From the NCBI RefSeq assembly GCF_000282335.1, contig NZ_AKJM01000041.1, positions 1-64,000 of the forward strand: a stretch of 64,000 nucleotides of DNA, written 5' to 3'. Each line of letters opens with the position of its first letter. Position 1 is the stretch's first letter. This DNA is from Pseudomonas sp. GM48. Lineage in GTDB: Bacteria > Pseudomonadota > Gammaproteobacteria > Pseudomonadales > Pseudomonadaceae. A program made the position numbers and the translations under genes. Shown piece after piece: positions 42,427 to 51,258 of the stretch. Under the pieces are notes generated by a model. That model was not told where the DNA came from and ran no database searches. It saw only the letters and a list, made by a program, of their open reading frames with translations.

Positions 42427-43605
42427 TTAATTTTGCTTTAAATTACCCCGTCTGCCGCTTAGGTAGCACAGCAAACCGCCCAGCGCAGCCAGTGCACTCA
42501 AGGCATAAAACATCGTCGGTGCCGGGGTGTGCATCAACATGAAGCCGCAAATCACCGGGCTCAATGCGCCGCCCAGCGCCGCAAGGTTTTGTGCGCCGTA
42601 GTAGCTGCCGCGCAGTTCTTCCGGAGCCAGGGTGTCGACGAAGAGAAACTCGGCCGGGTAAATAATGATTTCACCGAGGGTGAAGATAAACATCGCCACG
42701 CACCAGCTCACCAGACTGTCCGCCAGGCTGAAGCCGATCAGCCCGAGGATGAACAGGCCGGTGCCGGCAACAATCCATTGGCGCAGTTGCTCGCGTTTGA
42801 GAAAACGCCCGATCTGGTACTGCAACAAGATCACACTGATGGCGTTGCACGCGAGCAAGGCGGCCATGATTTCCATGGTGTGTTGCGGACTACTGGTCAC
42901 CAGCAGGTACTGCGACAGGTAAAACGTAAATCGCCCGTGCACCACCGTGCTGAGCAGGCAGCCAGCGGTGAACAGGATCAGGGTGCGGTCGTTTTTCAAG
43001 GTGATCAGGGTTTTCAGAAAACTCTGCGGCTGACCGGCGGGCGGAGCATTGGCCGGCTCCCTGGGAATGCCGGTCATCAAGAAAATACTGAAAAAGGCGA
43101 TGGCCGCTGCAACCAGGAACGGCGCGCTGGCAAAGGCACCGGCAATCAGCACACCGAGCATCGGCCCGACAGCGTAGCCAATGTTGGTCAGCGTATAACT
43201 CAGGGAAAACGCCTTGGCGCGCTGCCCCACCGGAAGGTTGTCGCTGAGAATCGCTTTCGAACCGATCAGGAACAGCGATGAGGCGGTTTCGGTGACGATC
43301 AAGGTGATCGTGGTCAGGTAGAGGTTTTCGGCAAAGGTCAGCAACACCAGGCCGATCGCGCTGGACGCCATCGAGAGAACAAGCAATCGGCGTTTTTCGA
43401 AGCGATCGATGATGTAGCCGCCATACAGGGAGAGCAGGGTGGCGACGAACACGGCGATGCCGAGCAGTAGCCCAACGTCCTGTTGGTTGAGGCCAAGCTT
43501 GTCGCTGACGAACAGTGTAAGCAACGGGCTGGTGATGGCGCGGCTGACGACGATGGTCAGCGAGCAGATCAGCAGGCGGCGGATGAGGGGGGAGTAAGCG
43601 GCCAC
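42427..43605 (-). CDS. MFS transporter
   Basis: A 392-residue major facilitator with 12 predicted helices. The motif-A-like loop is GGYIIDRFEKRRLL after helix 2. The second half has a similar arrangement (LQYQIGRFLKREQLRQ). The general architecture is that of DHA1-type drug or metabolite exporters. The substrate is unknown. The start is GTG 43605, preceded by AAGGA at a longish spacing. It is monocistronic with a clear terminator downstream. Confidence 0.9.
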   Translation of the reverse strand: MAAYSPLIRRLLICSLTIVVSRAITSPLLTLFVSDKLGLNQQDVGLLLGIAVFVATLLSLYGGYIIDRFEKRRLLVLSMASSAIGLVLLTFAENLYLTTITLIVTETASSLFLIGSKAILSDNLPVGQRAKAFSLSYTLTNIGYAVGPMLGVLIAGAFASAPFLVAAAIAFFSIFLMTGIPREPANAPPAGQPQSFLKTLITLKNDRTLILFTAGCLLSTVVHGRFTFYLSQYLLVTSSPQHTMEIMAALLACNAISVILLQYQIGRFLKREQLRQWIVAGTGLFILGLIGFSLADSLVSWCVAMFIFTLGEIIIYPAEFLFVDTLAPEELRGSYYGAQNLAALGGALSPVICGFMLMHTPAPTMFYALSALAALGGLLCYLSGRRGNLKQN

Positions 43606-43774
43606 AGTGGAGGGAATGTCCTTATTCGATGGGTGACGTGGGCGCTACTGTAGCAGGTGATGCAGCCTGCGTTCTGTCTGCGCATTCGCGATATTTGAAC
43701 GCAAGCTCCAGTTCGTTATTTTCTACACGATCAATAGAGTGATCAATTTATTAATGTATTGTCAGTTGCGTTTT

Positions 43775-43990
43775 TTATCCTTTTTTCTGGAATATTCCCT
43801 CTAGTCTTTTGGGGAGAGCGATCAGAAAATAAACTGAAATACCCGTGAAGCAAATAATGACCGCTGCCTGAAAGATGCCTGGATCAATCTCTATAAAATA
43901 ACTAATTGCCAGTGAAATCCACATTGTGTGGAAGCCAGCGCAAGCAATCAGGAATAGCCGAACTCTAATGAGGAAAAACAGTTTTTTCAT
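43775..43990 (-). CDS. Small two-helix membrane protein, candidate immunity partner of the DUF4225 protein
   Basis: A 71-residue protein of two hydrophobic helices (about 8-32 and 38-58) with positively charged ends (MKKLFF, KRLEGIFQKKG). I do not recognise a family. ATG 43990 overlaps the TGA of the DUF4225 gene by 4 bp, which indicates coupled translation and a functional link; an ATG at 44008 is also in frame. Small membrane proteins encoded directly after membrane-acting toxins are often their immunity proteins, so that is the leading but unproven role. The DNA is AT-richer than the neighbours. Confidence 0.65.
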   Translation of the reverse strand: MKKLFFLIRVRLFLIACAGFHTMWISLAISYFIEIDPGIFQAAVIICFTGISVYFLIALPKRLEGIFQKKG

Positions 43991-44724
43991 GGCGTCGTTG
44001 CTTTCCATTGTTCATGCAAGTTATCTATCGTCATTGCATCAGCGCTTCTCTCCAGCAGAAACGCTGGGGTGGATGAGTTTCTATATGCGCGCACATAGTC
44101 AGCTTTGACGTGCCTAAACAAGCGCCAGGAATCGGGCTTTAAAACCATTCGCCCAGCTCCATATACAGACAGGCTCAAGTCGAAAGCGCCATACGCCATG
44201 TTTCCGGCGTGTTCGGAGCGATTAAGTGATTTGGCTAAACCTTGGTACCCTTTCCTGAGTGGACCCTCTGTATCGCTACGTTCTTCCAGGATATTGCGGC
44301 TGTTTTCATACACATTGTTAGCGCCATGGAGCATCATCGGGACGCCAGCCGCAATGCAAAGAGTGCCAGCAGATAAGTAACAAATCCCTCCCCCTGTTGC
44401 AATTTGTAGTGCCCCAGCGATTACTCCAATGCCTTTTTGAGTGACCGCCCAGGATTGACTGAGCAAACTGCTCTGTTCGTTTTTTATCTCTTTCAAACCT
44501 TGCTCAGGGCTTTTATTGCCCTGGGCCACGCTATTGACGATGCCTCTCGCGTAATACGCAACTTCTCGATTGAATTGCAATCGCAGAGTACTGTCTTTGA
44601 TGTGTCGAGCGGCTAAGGTGCCTGCTTGATTGCTCAAGTTACCTGCCGCCTTGCAAACAGCCCAATAATCGCAACTGCTTTGCTCGGGAATATCTTTTAA
44701 TAGTCTCATTCGTTGTTTATCCAT
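43987..44724 (-). CDS. DUF4225 domain-containing protein, putative type VI effector
   Basis: A 245-residue protein matching the DUF4225 family common in Pseudomonas. It has a helical N-terminus with charged repeats (NREVAYYARGIVNSVAQGNKS) and a central Gly/Ala-rich hydrophobic hairpin (KGIGVIAGALQIATGGGICY through GVPMMLHGANNVYEN). The conserved tail contains SDTEGPLRKGYQ and GRMVLKPDSWRLFRHV. The hairpin recalls membrane-inserting toxins. Three in-frame starts exist (44763, 44724 and 44709); 44709 overlaps the stop of the upstream hcp remnant in an ATGA. The link to Hcp upstream and a small membrane protein downstream suggests a secreted antibacterial effector. The toxic activity is inference. 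Confidence 0.75.
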   Translation of the reverse strand: MDKQRMRLLKDIPEQSSCDYWAVCKAAGNLSNQAGTLAARHIKDSTLRLQFNREVAYYARGIVNSVAQGNKSPEQGLKEIKNEQSSLLSQSWAVTQKGIGVIAGALQIATGGGICYLSAGTLCIAAGVPMMLHGANNVYENSRNILEERSDTEGPLRKGYQGLAKSLNRSEHAGNMAYGAFDLSLSVYGAGRMVLKPDSWRLFRHVKADYVRAYRNSSTPAFLLERSADAMTIDNLHEQWKATTP

Positions 44725-44906
44725 GAAGCGTACCCACTCGTTCCGGCCAAATGGTGTCTCCATGTAATTTCACGGTAACGAATGGCAACGTGTTCTTGAG
44801 GTTCTACATCGTTCTGAATGACGACGTGGGGCATGTCGAGGGTCAAGTCGGCAATCACTCCGCCCTGGATTTTGCCGGTGATGGTCATGTAGCCGTGATT
44901 GGCCAT
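44706..44906 (-). pseudogene. hcp: Internally deleted hcp (type VI secretion tube protein)
   Basis: A 66-codon open frame. Residues 1-15 (MANHGYMTITGKIQG) are the start of a Pseudomonas Hcp. Residues 16-66 (VIADLTLDMPHVVIQND, EHVAIRYREITWRHH, LAGTSGYASW) are its C-terminus. Full-length Hcp of this type is roughly 165 residues, so about 100 residues of the ring-forming core have been removed in frame. It cannot form a normal Hcp hexamer. Its stop overlaps a possible start of the DUF4225 gene, so the remnant may persist as a translated leader or docking peptide. A hairpin covers its ribosome site. Confidence 0.78.
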
Positions 44907-44913
44907 AAAAGTG

Positions 44914-44934
44914 CCACTCCTTTTTTCGGAGTGG
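44914..44934 (-). promoter_or_regulatory. Hairpin sequestering the hcp-remnant ribosome site
   Basis: On the minus strand CCACTCC-GAAAAAA-GGAGTGG forms a 7-bp perfect stem with an A-rich loop. The 3' arm supplies GGAG, the likely Shine-Dalgarno, 10 bases before ATG 44906. Folding would hide the site. Confidence 0.5.
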
Positions 44935-45020
44935 AACCTTATAAAAAGTGTGTCAGAGGAGATGTAGGGCGTTTCTGAGTATTGAGTAGGACGAAAATGG
45001 TTTTGTGACGGCTTACTGCA

Positions 45021-46607
45021 TTACGGCACGTAGTGCAGCAACACGAAATCATTCTTGTCGAACCGTCCGCTCAAGACGGGCGGCAATGCACCGATAGCCG
45101 TGCCTTGCAGTGTCTTGTAAACGTTCAGGTCCATCATCAGCCACACCGGGCCTTTGAGGTTTTCCAGTTCCTGGGGTGAATCGGTGAACACCGGGTGCAG
45201 GTCCTGTTTGATGTTGACCATGAACTTGATGGCCTTGGCGTCTTTGCCCATTGCGTGCATCACCAGCGGCGCAGGGGCTTCTTGCATGAGATCGACAGTG
45301 GAGCGGCTAAAGGTCCGGGTGTCGTAGAGCTGGTGCTGAATGGGTTCGAATTGCAGGATGTAGAACGACCAAAGTGCCAGGACCGCGCACATAGCCAATG
45401 CTTGCGCTCGCCAGCGGGGATGCTTGAGCGCTGCCAGGGCGATCACTTGCAGCAAGCCGAGAATGATGAATAACGAAGTGAGGTGCGCCACTTCCTCGGG
45501 AAATTTTCGCCGGACTACCAGCAATGCCACGATCAGCAGGCCCGGGATCAATAACCACAGCCCCTGCATCAACCCGCGCAGCCAACCAAACAATCGACCC
45601 TGTGTGGCGTAGAACGGATACGCCGCCACAATGGCCGCCATGGGCAGCATCGGCAGCAGGTAGCGGGCCTTTTTGGCCTGGGGGACGGAAAGCCCGATCA
45701 TCACAATCAACCCGGCCGCTACGCAGTACTGCAACAGGCGCAATGCCGGCCCGGCTTCCCGCGGACCCGATAACGCAACGGCCCCAAGCGCCAGCACTGC
45801 CAAGGGCCACGCCAGCGCGTAGTTACCCAGCGAACTGGTGAAGTAATACAACAAATCGTTGGAACCCTCGGTGCCGTCCATGCGCCCCATGAACTGCATG
45901 CGAATCACGTCCTGCAAGAAGGCCAGGCCGCCACTGATATCCGCCAGCCACAGCAACAGCCCGATGCACACCGCCAGCAACAACGCTGCCAGTAATCCGA
46001 AGATGATCAGCCGTCGCCATTGGCGACCGACCAGAAAATAGCTGCAGAGCATTCCGGTGGGAATGACCAGGCCGATGGGCCCACGAATCCAGAAGCCCAG
46101 TATCAGCAAGGCAAAGACCAGGCCCCAGCGGCGCGGCGCCGCGAAGTGATCGGTGGCATAGCCCAGGTAGAACACGCTGAACGCGACGGCCGCGAGCATC
46201 AGGTCGAGGGAAACGGCGCGGGTTTCAGTGATGAAGGTGTTGGTCAACAGCATCAAGGCGATGCTCAGCAGCGCCCAACGCGTGGAATAGGGCGCCAGCA
46301 GGCGGTACATCAACGTGACGATGACCGCTGCGGCGATGGCGCTGGGCAGCCATGCGGTCAGGCTGGTGACCTGGCCGAACGGCAGCGAAAGCAGCCAGAT
46401 GAATATCGTTGAAAGTCCCGAATAGTCTGCGTAAGGCTGGTCATAGGTCGTCGGAAAAAACGACGGCCCATTGCGCAGCATCTCCTGGGCGAACAGCACG
46501 AAGCGCGAATCGAAACCGATGGCCGCCTGCTGGTACATCCCGGCGCAGAACAACAACAGCGCCAACAGACCCAGCGCGAGGGACTGTTGGCGGATGTGAG
46601 GGATCAT
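45021..46607 (-). CDS. GT39/ArnT-like membrane glycosyltransferase
   Basis: A 528-residue polytopic protein with about 11-12 helices and an N-terminal first periplasmic loop (FDSRFVLFAQEMLRNGPSFFP), the region where ArnT and PMT enzymes bind the lipid-linked sugar donor. It has the general fold of the GT-C class but is clearly diverged from the two ArnT proteins in the window. ATG 46607 lies 5 bp beyond the ugd stop, so it is the last gene of the arn operon. It may add a sugar to lipid A, core or another lipid acceptor; acceptor and sugar are unknown. Confidence 0.85.
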   Translation of the reverse strand: MIPHIRQQSLALGLLALLLFCAGMYQQAAIGFDSRFVLFAQEMLRNGPSFFPTTYDQPYADYSGLSTIFIWLLSLPFGQVTSLTAWLPSAIAAAVIVTLMYRLLAPYSTRWALLSIALMLLTNTFITETRAVSLDLMLAAVAFSVFYLGYATDHFAAPRRWGLVFALLILGFWIRGPIGLVIPTGMLCSYFLVGRQWRRLIIFGLLAALLLAVCIGLLLWLADISGGLAFLQDVIRMQFMGRMDGTEGSNDLLYYFTSSLGNYALAWPLAVLALGAVALSGPREAGPALRLLQYCVAAGLIVMIGLSVPQAKKARYLLPMLPMAAIVAAYPFYATQGRLFGWLRGLMQGLWLLIPGLLIVALLVVRRKFPEEVAHLTSLFIILGLLQVIALAALKHPRWRAQALAMCAVLALWSFYILQFEPIQHQLYDTRTFSRSTVDLMQEAPAPLVMHAMGKDAKAIKFMVNIKQDLHPVFTDSPQELENLKGPVWLMMDLNVYKTLQGTAIGALPPVLSGRFDKNDFVLLHYVP

Positions 46608-46612
46608 GATCT

Positions 46613-47992
46613 TTAAGCGACCACAGCGTCGGTTGACCATTGCTGGTAAGGAATCGGCAATTTGCGCGATTCGCCACGGCCGATCGGGAAGTAGGTGAAA
46701 CCGATGCGTGCCAGACGGTCTGCGTCGTACAGGTTGCGGCCGTCGAAGATTACCGGTGCGTTGAGCCGCTGTTGGATCAGCTCGAAGTCCGGAGCCTTGA
46801 ACTGTTGCCATTCGGTGCAGATGATCAGCGCGTCGGCACCGGACAAGACCGACTCGGGCGTACCCATGAGCATCAGTTTCGATTCATCGGGATACAGCTT
46901 CTGGGTTTCCTGCATGGCTTCCGGATCGAACGCACGGACATTCGCCCCGGCGGCCCACAACGATTCCAGCAACACCCGGCTCGGTGCGTCACGCATGTCG
47001 TCGGTGTTTGGCTTGAACGCCAGGCCCCACACGGCAAAGGTCCTGCCACGCAAGTCGCCCTTGTAGAACGCATTGATGCGCTCGAACAGCTTGTGTTTCT
47101 GCCGCTCGTTGATGGCTTCCACCGCTTGCAACAGGTCGCTGGAGCAATGGGCCTCCTCGGCACTGTGGATCAGGGCGCGCATGTCCTTGGGGAAGCAAGA
47201 GCCGCCGTAGCCGCAGCCGGGGTAGATGAAGTGGTAGCCGATACGCGAGTCGGCGCCGATGCCCAGGCGTACCGATTCGATGTCGGCTCCCAGGTGTTCG
47301 GCCAGCTCGGCGATCTGGTTGATGAAGCTGATCTTGGTCGCCAGCATGCAGTTGGCGGCGTACTTGGTCAGCTCGGCGCTGCGCAGGTCCATGAACATGA
47401 TGCGCTCATGGTTGCGGTTGAAGGGCGAGTAAAGGTCACGCATCACCTCACGCACTTCATCGCGTTCACAGCCGACGACGATACGGTCCGGGCGTCGGCA
47501 GTCGGCCACGGCCGAGCCTTCTTTCAAAAACTCCGGGTTGGAGACGATATCGAACTGCAATACGCGGCCAGCGTTGAGCAGGCATTTGTCGATGTGCGCG
47601 CGCAAGGCGTCGCCGGTGCCGACCGGGACGGTGGATTTCTCCACCAGGATCGCCGGTTGTTCGCGATGCCGTGCCACTGCTTCGCCCACCGACATCACGT
47701 AGCGCAAGTCTGCCGAGCCATCGTCTCGCGACGGAGTACCGACTGCGATGAACAGCACCTCTCCGTGCTGGACCGCGAATTTTTCGTCGCTGGTGAACTG
47801 CAACCGCTTGGCGTCAAGACCTTCGCGTACGAGGCTGGCCAGCCCCGGTTCGAAAATACTCACGTGGCCCTGTTTGAGCAGTTCGACTTTTTTCTCGTCA
47901 ACGTCCATGCAGACCACGTCGTGGCCGACTTCCGCCAACACCGCTGCCTGCACCAGGCCAACATAACCGCTACCAAATACACTGATTTTCAT
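46613..47992 (-). CDS. ugd: UDP-glucose 6-dehydrogenase
   Basis: A 459-residue enzyme that oxidises UDP-glucose to UDP-glucuronate, the first step to UDP-L-Ara4N. The N-terminal NAD fold has [17 protein letters not shown]. The catalytic cysteine is at about 266 in [13 protein letters not shown]. The C-terminal UDP-binding domain has [17 protein letters not shown]. An AAGGAG site precedes ATG 47992, which overlaps the arnF stop in an ATGA. The placement within the arn operon supplies substrate to ArnA. Confidence 0.96.
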   Translation of the reverse strand: MKISVFGSGYVGLVQAAVLAEVGHDVVCMDVDEKKVELLKQGHVSIFEPGLASLVREGLDAKRLQFTSDEKFAVQHGEVLFIAVGTPSRDDGSADLRYVMSVGEAVARHREQPAILVEKSTVPVGTGDALRAHIDKCLLNAGRVLQFDIVSNPEFLKEGSAVADCRRPDRIVVGCERDEVREVMRDLYSPFNRNHERIMFMDLRSAELTKYAANCMLATKISFINQIAELAEHLGADIESVRLGIGADSRIGYHFIYPGCGYGGSCFPKDMRALIHSAEEAHCSSDLLQAVEAINERQKHKLFERINAFYKGDLRGRTFAVWGLAFKPNTDDMRDAPSRVLLESLWAAGANVRAFDPEAMQETQKLYPDESKLMLMGTPESVLSGADALIICTEWQQFKAPDFELIQQRLNAPVIFDGRNLYDADRLARIGFTYFPIGRGESRKLPIPYQQWSTDAVVA

Positions 47993-48390
47993 GGAGCACT
48001 CCTTAATTCGGGCGCACGAGCAGGTCGAGAATTGATGGTAATGACGCCGAGGATGACCAATGCCACGCCAAGGCTTTTTGTAAGGCTGAACGCTTCGTTG
48101 AACAGTGGCAGGCTGGCGGCCAGCAGGTACACCAGCGCGTAGCTGATGCTCAGCAACGAGTAGGCTCGGCCCAGGGGCAGGTCCCGCAGGGCGGCGAGCC
48201 AGCAGAGCATCGACAACGCGTAGGCGAAGATGGCAACGAGCACCACGGCAACGGCTGTCAGGTCAATAGGATCGGTGAGCCATTGTTCGGGTCGTGGCAG
48301 GTGACTCATGCTCCAGCGCATGCCCAATTGGGCGGCGCTGACCAACAGCACGCTGCCCAGTGCGAAGGTGATACCGCGACTCGGGTTCAT
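47989..48390 (-). CDS. arnF: Undecaprenyl-phosphate-Ara4N flippase subunit ArnF
   Basis: A 133-residue four-helix EmrE/SMR-like protein ([38 protein letters not shown]). With ArnE it is thought to flip the Ara4N-lipid to the periplasmic face. ATG 48390 overlaps the arnE TGA by 4 bp; a longer open frame to 48633 lies within arnE and is rejected. Its own stop overlaps ugd. Confidence 0.92.
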   Translation of the reverse strand: MNPSRGITFALGSVLLVSAAQLGMRWSMSHLPRPEQWLTDPIDLTAVAVVLVAIFAYALSMLCWLAALRDLPLGRAYSLLSISYALVYLLAASLPLFNEAFSLTKSLGVALVILGVITINSRPARAPELRSAP

Positions 48391-48731
48391 GCGTGCTGCC
48401 CCAGCAGAGCCACGCCGCCGATCACCAGCGCCACGCCTAGCCAGTGGCGGCGGTCGATGGTTTCGTGGAACACGAAACGCGCAACGAGGGTGATCAGCAC
48501 GAAGTTCAGGCTCAGCATCGGATAGGCAATCCCGACTTCCAGGCGTTGCAGCACCAGCAACCACACCAGCAGGCCCAGCCCCAAAGAGGCCAGGGCCAGC
48601 CACAGCCAGGGCGAACGCAGTTTGTCCATCCACCCGGAAGGTTTGCCACGCCAGCTTTCTACCGCATATTTCTGGGCGATCTGGCCGAGGCAGGTCAGCA
48701 GGCAGGCGACCAGTAGCAATAGCAGGCTCAT
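48387..48731 (-). CDS. arnE: Undecaprenyl-phosphate-Ara4N flippase subunit ArnE
   Basis: A 114-residue SMR-like protein with four helices. Family motifs are [16 protein letters not shown] and [22 protein letters not shown] in the middle. It pairs with ArnF in the inner membrane. ATG overlaps the arnT stop by 4 bp and its stop overlaps arnF, so it is translationally coupled on both sides. Confidence 0.94.
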   Translation of the reverse strand: MSLLLLLVACLLTCLGQIAQKYAVESWRGKPSGWMDKLRSPWLWLALASLGLGLLVWLLVLQRLEVGIAYPMLSLNFVLITLVARFVFHETIDRRHWLGVALVIGGVALLGQHA

Positions 48732-50377
48732 AGTGTCGCCTGAGGGATAATCAAAATCACCAGATTGCCTTGTTCGTACCGCTTGCCCTCTTTGGGCAAC
48801 TGTTCAAGTTCGCGCAGCTCTTCTTCGCCCTTGACCCGCATGACCACACCGACCGAGCCTTGCTGGCGAGCGTCGTGCATCCATTGTTGCACCTGATCGG
48901 GGTCGACGCGCTGCTTAAGCGAATCAGGATAGGCAAGGCCGTATTTCAATTCGCCTATCGTGTTGAAAAAAGCCACTTCGGGACGTTTCAACCGCCAGGA
49001 CAACGCCGACGCGGCACCCAGATCGTTGCTCAACAGCTTGGCGCTTTGGCCGAGCTCCTGGGCGTGATCGAGGATGAACTGGTCGGGCGTTTTGTTGGCG
49101 ACCACCGAGTTGGGCAGCCCTGCTGGCAGTACGCCGATGAACAGCAGGCTGCCGAAAGCCGGGGCAGCCCAGCATTGCAGCGGGCGGAAGGCTTGCAGCA
49201 GGTTGGCCATGATCCAGCCGATCAAACCGATGAACACCAACACCAGGTTGTGCAGTTCATGATCGTAAATCGGTTTTTTCAATTGCAGATAAACCAGGGC
49301 CAGCAGGGTAACGACACCCAGGACCAGGTTCAGCAGGCCATTGATGCCCAGGACGCGGCCTTGTTCCAGTTTCAAGCGGTCAGCCAGTGCATGGCCGAGC
49401 AACAGGGCCAGTGGCAGCAGGCACGGCAGAATGTAGGACGGCAGTTTGCCTTTGCTCAGGCTGAAGAAGATCAGCGGCATCCACAGCCACAGCATTAGGA
49501 ACGCAATATTGGCCTGGCCTCGGGTCTGCCATGCCTGTTTCAGCGCTGGCGGCAGCAACGCCACCCACGGCAGGCTGAACGCTACCAGCAGCGGTAAGTA
49601 GTACCACCACGGCGCGTTATGCTGTGCGTCCTCGCCGGCGAAGCGACGGATGTGCTCGTGCCAGAAGAAGAACCGCCAGTAATCGGGCTCCTGGGCATGC
49701 ACCGCCAGGACCCATGGCAGGCTGACGGCAATGGCCACGACCACCGCCACCGGGCCGTAGGCCAACAGTTGACCCAAGCGCTTTTGCCAGATCATCCAGG
49801 GCAGGGCGATCAGCACCGGCAACAGCCAGGCCAGAAAGCCCTTGGTCATGAAACCCATGCCGCAGGCCAGGCCCAGCACTACCCACGCCACCAGGCGTTG
49901 GCCACGACCGGCGCTGTCCAGCGCAAACCACAAGGCTACCAGGCTCAGGTTGACCCAGAACGTGAATTGCGGATCGAGGTTGGCGTAACCCGCTTGACCG
50001 GCGATGACCGTGAAGCTCATGTACAGGATGGCGCAGGCAAAACTCTTGCGTTCATCGTTCCACATCCGGCGGGCGATCAGGTAGCACAGCAGCACGCTCA
50101 GGCCGGTGCTCAGTGCCGAGGCGAAGCGCACCCCGAAGAGGTTCTGGCCGAACAGCGCCTGACCGATGGCAATCATCCAGTAGCCGGCCGCCGGTTTTTC
50201 GAAGTAGCGTACGTCCATGAAATGTGGCGACACCCAGTTACCGCTCAGAAGCATGCTCTGGCCGATCTGGGCGTAGCGGGTTTCGTCAGGAATCCATAAG
50301 CCATGACTGCCCAGCGGCAGCAGGTACGCCAGCGCCACCATGGCCAGCAATAACGGCACAGCCCAGCGTCTGCTCAT
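48728..50377 (-). CDS. arnT: Lipid A Ara4N transferase ArnT (operon copy)
   Basis: A 549-residue GT83 integral membrane enzyme that transfers 4-amino-4-deoxy-L-arabinose from undecaprenyl phosphate to lipid A phosphates, giving resistance to polymyxin and cationic peptides. The N-terminal loop [17 protein letters not shown] contains the essential acidic pair, and [14 protein letters not shown] follows. The C-terminal periplasmic domain is complete ([14 protein letters not shown]). Its ATG overlaps arnD by 4 bp. A second full copy lies at 60673-62394. Confidence 0.96.
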   Translation of the reverse strand: MSRRWAVPLLLAMVALAYLLPLGSHGLWIPDETRYAQIGQSMLLSGNWVSPHFMDVRYFEKPAAGYWMIAIGQALFGQNLFGVRFASALSTGLSVLLCYLIARRMWNDERKSFACAILYMSFTVIAGQAGYANLDPQFTFWVNLSLVALWFALDSAGRGQRLVAWVVLGLACGMGFMTKGFLAWLLPVLIALPWMIWQKRLGQLLAYGPVAVVVAIAVSLPWVLAVHAQEPDYWRFFFWHEHIRRFAGEDAQHNAPWWYYLPLLVAFSLPWVALLPPALKQAWQTRGQANIAFLMLWLWMPLIFFSLSKGKLPSYILPCLLPLALLLGHALADRLKLEQGRVLGINGLLNLVLGVVTLLALVYLQLKKPIYDHELHNLVLVFIGLIGWIMANLLQAFRPLQCWAAPAFGSLLFIGVLPAGLPNSVVANKTPDQFILDHAQELGQSAKLLSNDLGAASALSWRLKRPEVAFFNTIGELKYGLAYPDSLKQRVDPDQVQQWMHDARQQGSVGVVMRVKGEEELRELEQLPKEGKRYEQGNLVILIIPQATL

Positions 50378-51258
50378 GCGCCTTGCACTCCCAGCCAGCC
50401 TTCGCGACCTTCGAGCGCACCGCGTACCACACGGCCGATCGGCAAACTGTCAGGGGTTTCGGGCAGCAAGTCGCCCAAGGGTTGAAAACGGATGTCACGC
50501 TGATGCGCATCGCTCAGCAGTTGACGGAAATCATTGGCCATCAGAATCCCTTCTACCTCGGCATGAATCGTATAGACGTTGAGTTTTTCCGGATTGAACC
50601 GGTCGAGTATGAAGGCGTTGAAGTCTTTGGCGGCAACGGTCGGGCCGACCACTTCGTCGAACGTCGGCAGGTCCACCGGGATTTGCGGTGCGCCCAGGCG
50701 ACCACCGGTCAATTGCGGCTGGAACAGGTTCTGGCCGCGACAATCGCTGTTATAGCGAAAGCCGAAACCCTGCTTGGCTTCGATCACACGCTCGTCGGCA
50801 CGCCAGCCGGCAGACGCCGAGCAGGTGATCTTGTCCCCGAGAATGTCGCTGAGCGTGTCCACGCCACGGCGTATCTGTTCGACCAGTTGTGCGTCACTCC
50901 AGCGCCCGGCATTGGCTTGCCAGCCGTGGTGATCCCAGGCGTGCAGGCCGACTTCATGCCCGGCATCCCGGGCCTGACGCATCAAGTGCCCGAGGTCGCG
51001 GCCGATCGGTTTTCCGGGCCATGCAGTGCCGGCCAGCAGAATGTCCCAGCCATACAGGCCGGCTGCGTTGGAACGGAGCATTTTCCAGAGAAACTGTGGA
51101 CGGATGAGGCGCCACAAGTGGCGCCCCATGTTGTCCGGCCCGACACTGAAGAAGAACGTCGCCTTGACCTGAGCTTCATCAAGGATTTCCAGTAGCCGTG
51201 GCACCCCTTCACGGGTGCCCCGGTAGGTGTCGACATCAATCCGCAGTCCCGCCTGCAT
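50374..51258 (-). CDS. arnD: 4-deoxy-4-formamido-L-arabinose-phosphoundecaprenol deformylase ArnD
   Basis: A 294-residue polysaccharide-deacetylase-like (NodB fold) metal hydrolase that removes the formyl group from the lipid-linked sugar. Motifs are [13 protein letters not shown] (metal-binding Asp near the N-terminus), ATFFFSVG and [14 protein letters not shown] (metal-binding His residues). Its ATG shares one base with the arnA stop. Confidence 0.95.
   Translation of the reverse strand: MQAGLRIDVDTYRGTREGVPRLLEILDEAQVKATFFFSVGPDNMGRHLWRLIRPQFLWKMLRSNAAGLYGWDILLAGTAWPGKPIGRDLGHLMRQARDAGHEVGLHAWDHHGWQANAGRWSDAQLVEQIRRGVDTLSDILGDKITCSASAGWRADERVIEAKQGFGFRYNSDCRGQNLFQPQLTGGRLGAPQIPVDLPTFDEVVGPTVAAKDFNAFILDRFNPEKLNVYTIHAEVEGILMANDFRQLLSDAHQRDIRFQPLGDLLPETPDSLPIGRVVRGALEGREGWLGVQGA

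Noticed and set aside
46640-48142. 500-codon open frame on the plus strand opposite ugd and arnF
   Set aside because: Antisense shadow; no domain, and it would disrupt a coherent operon.
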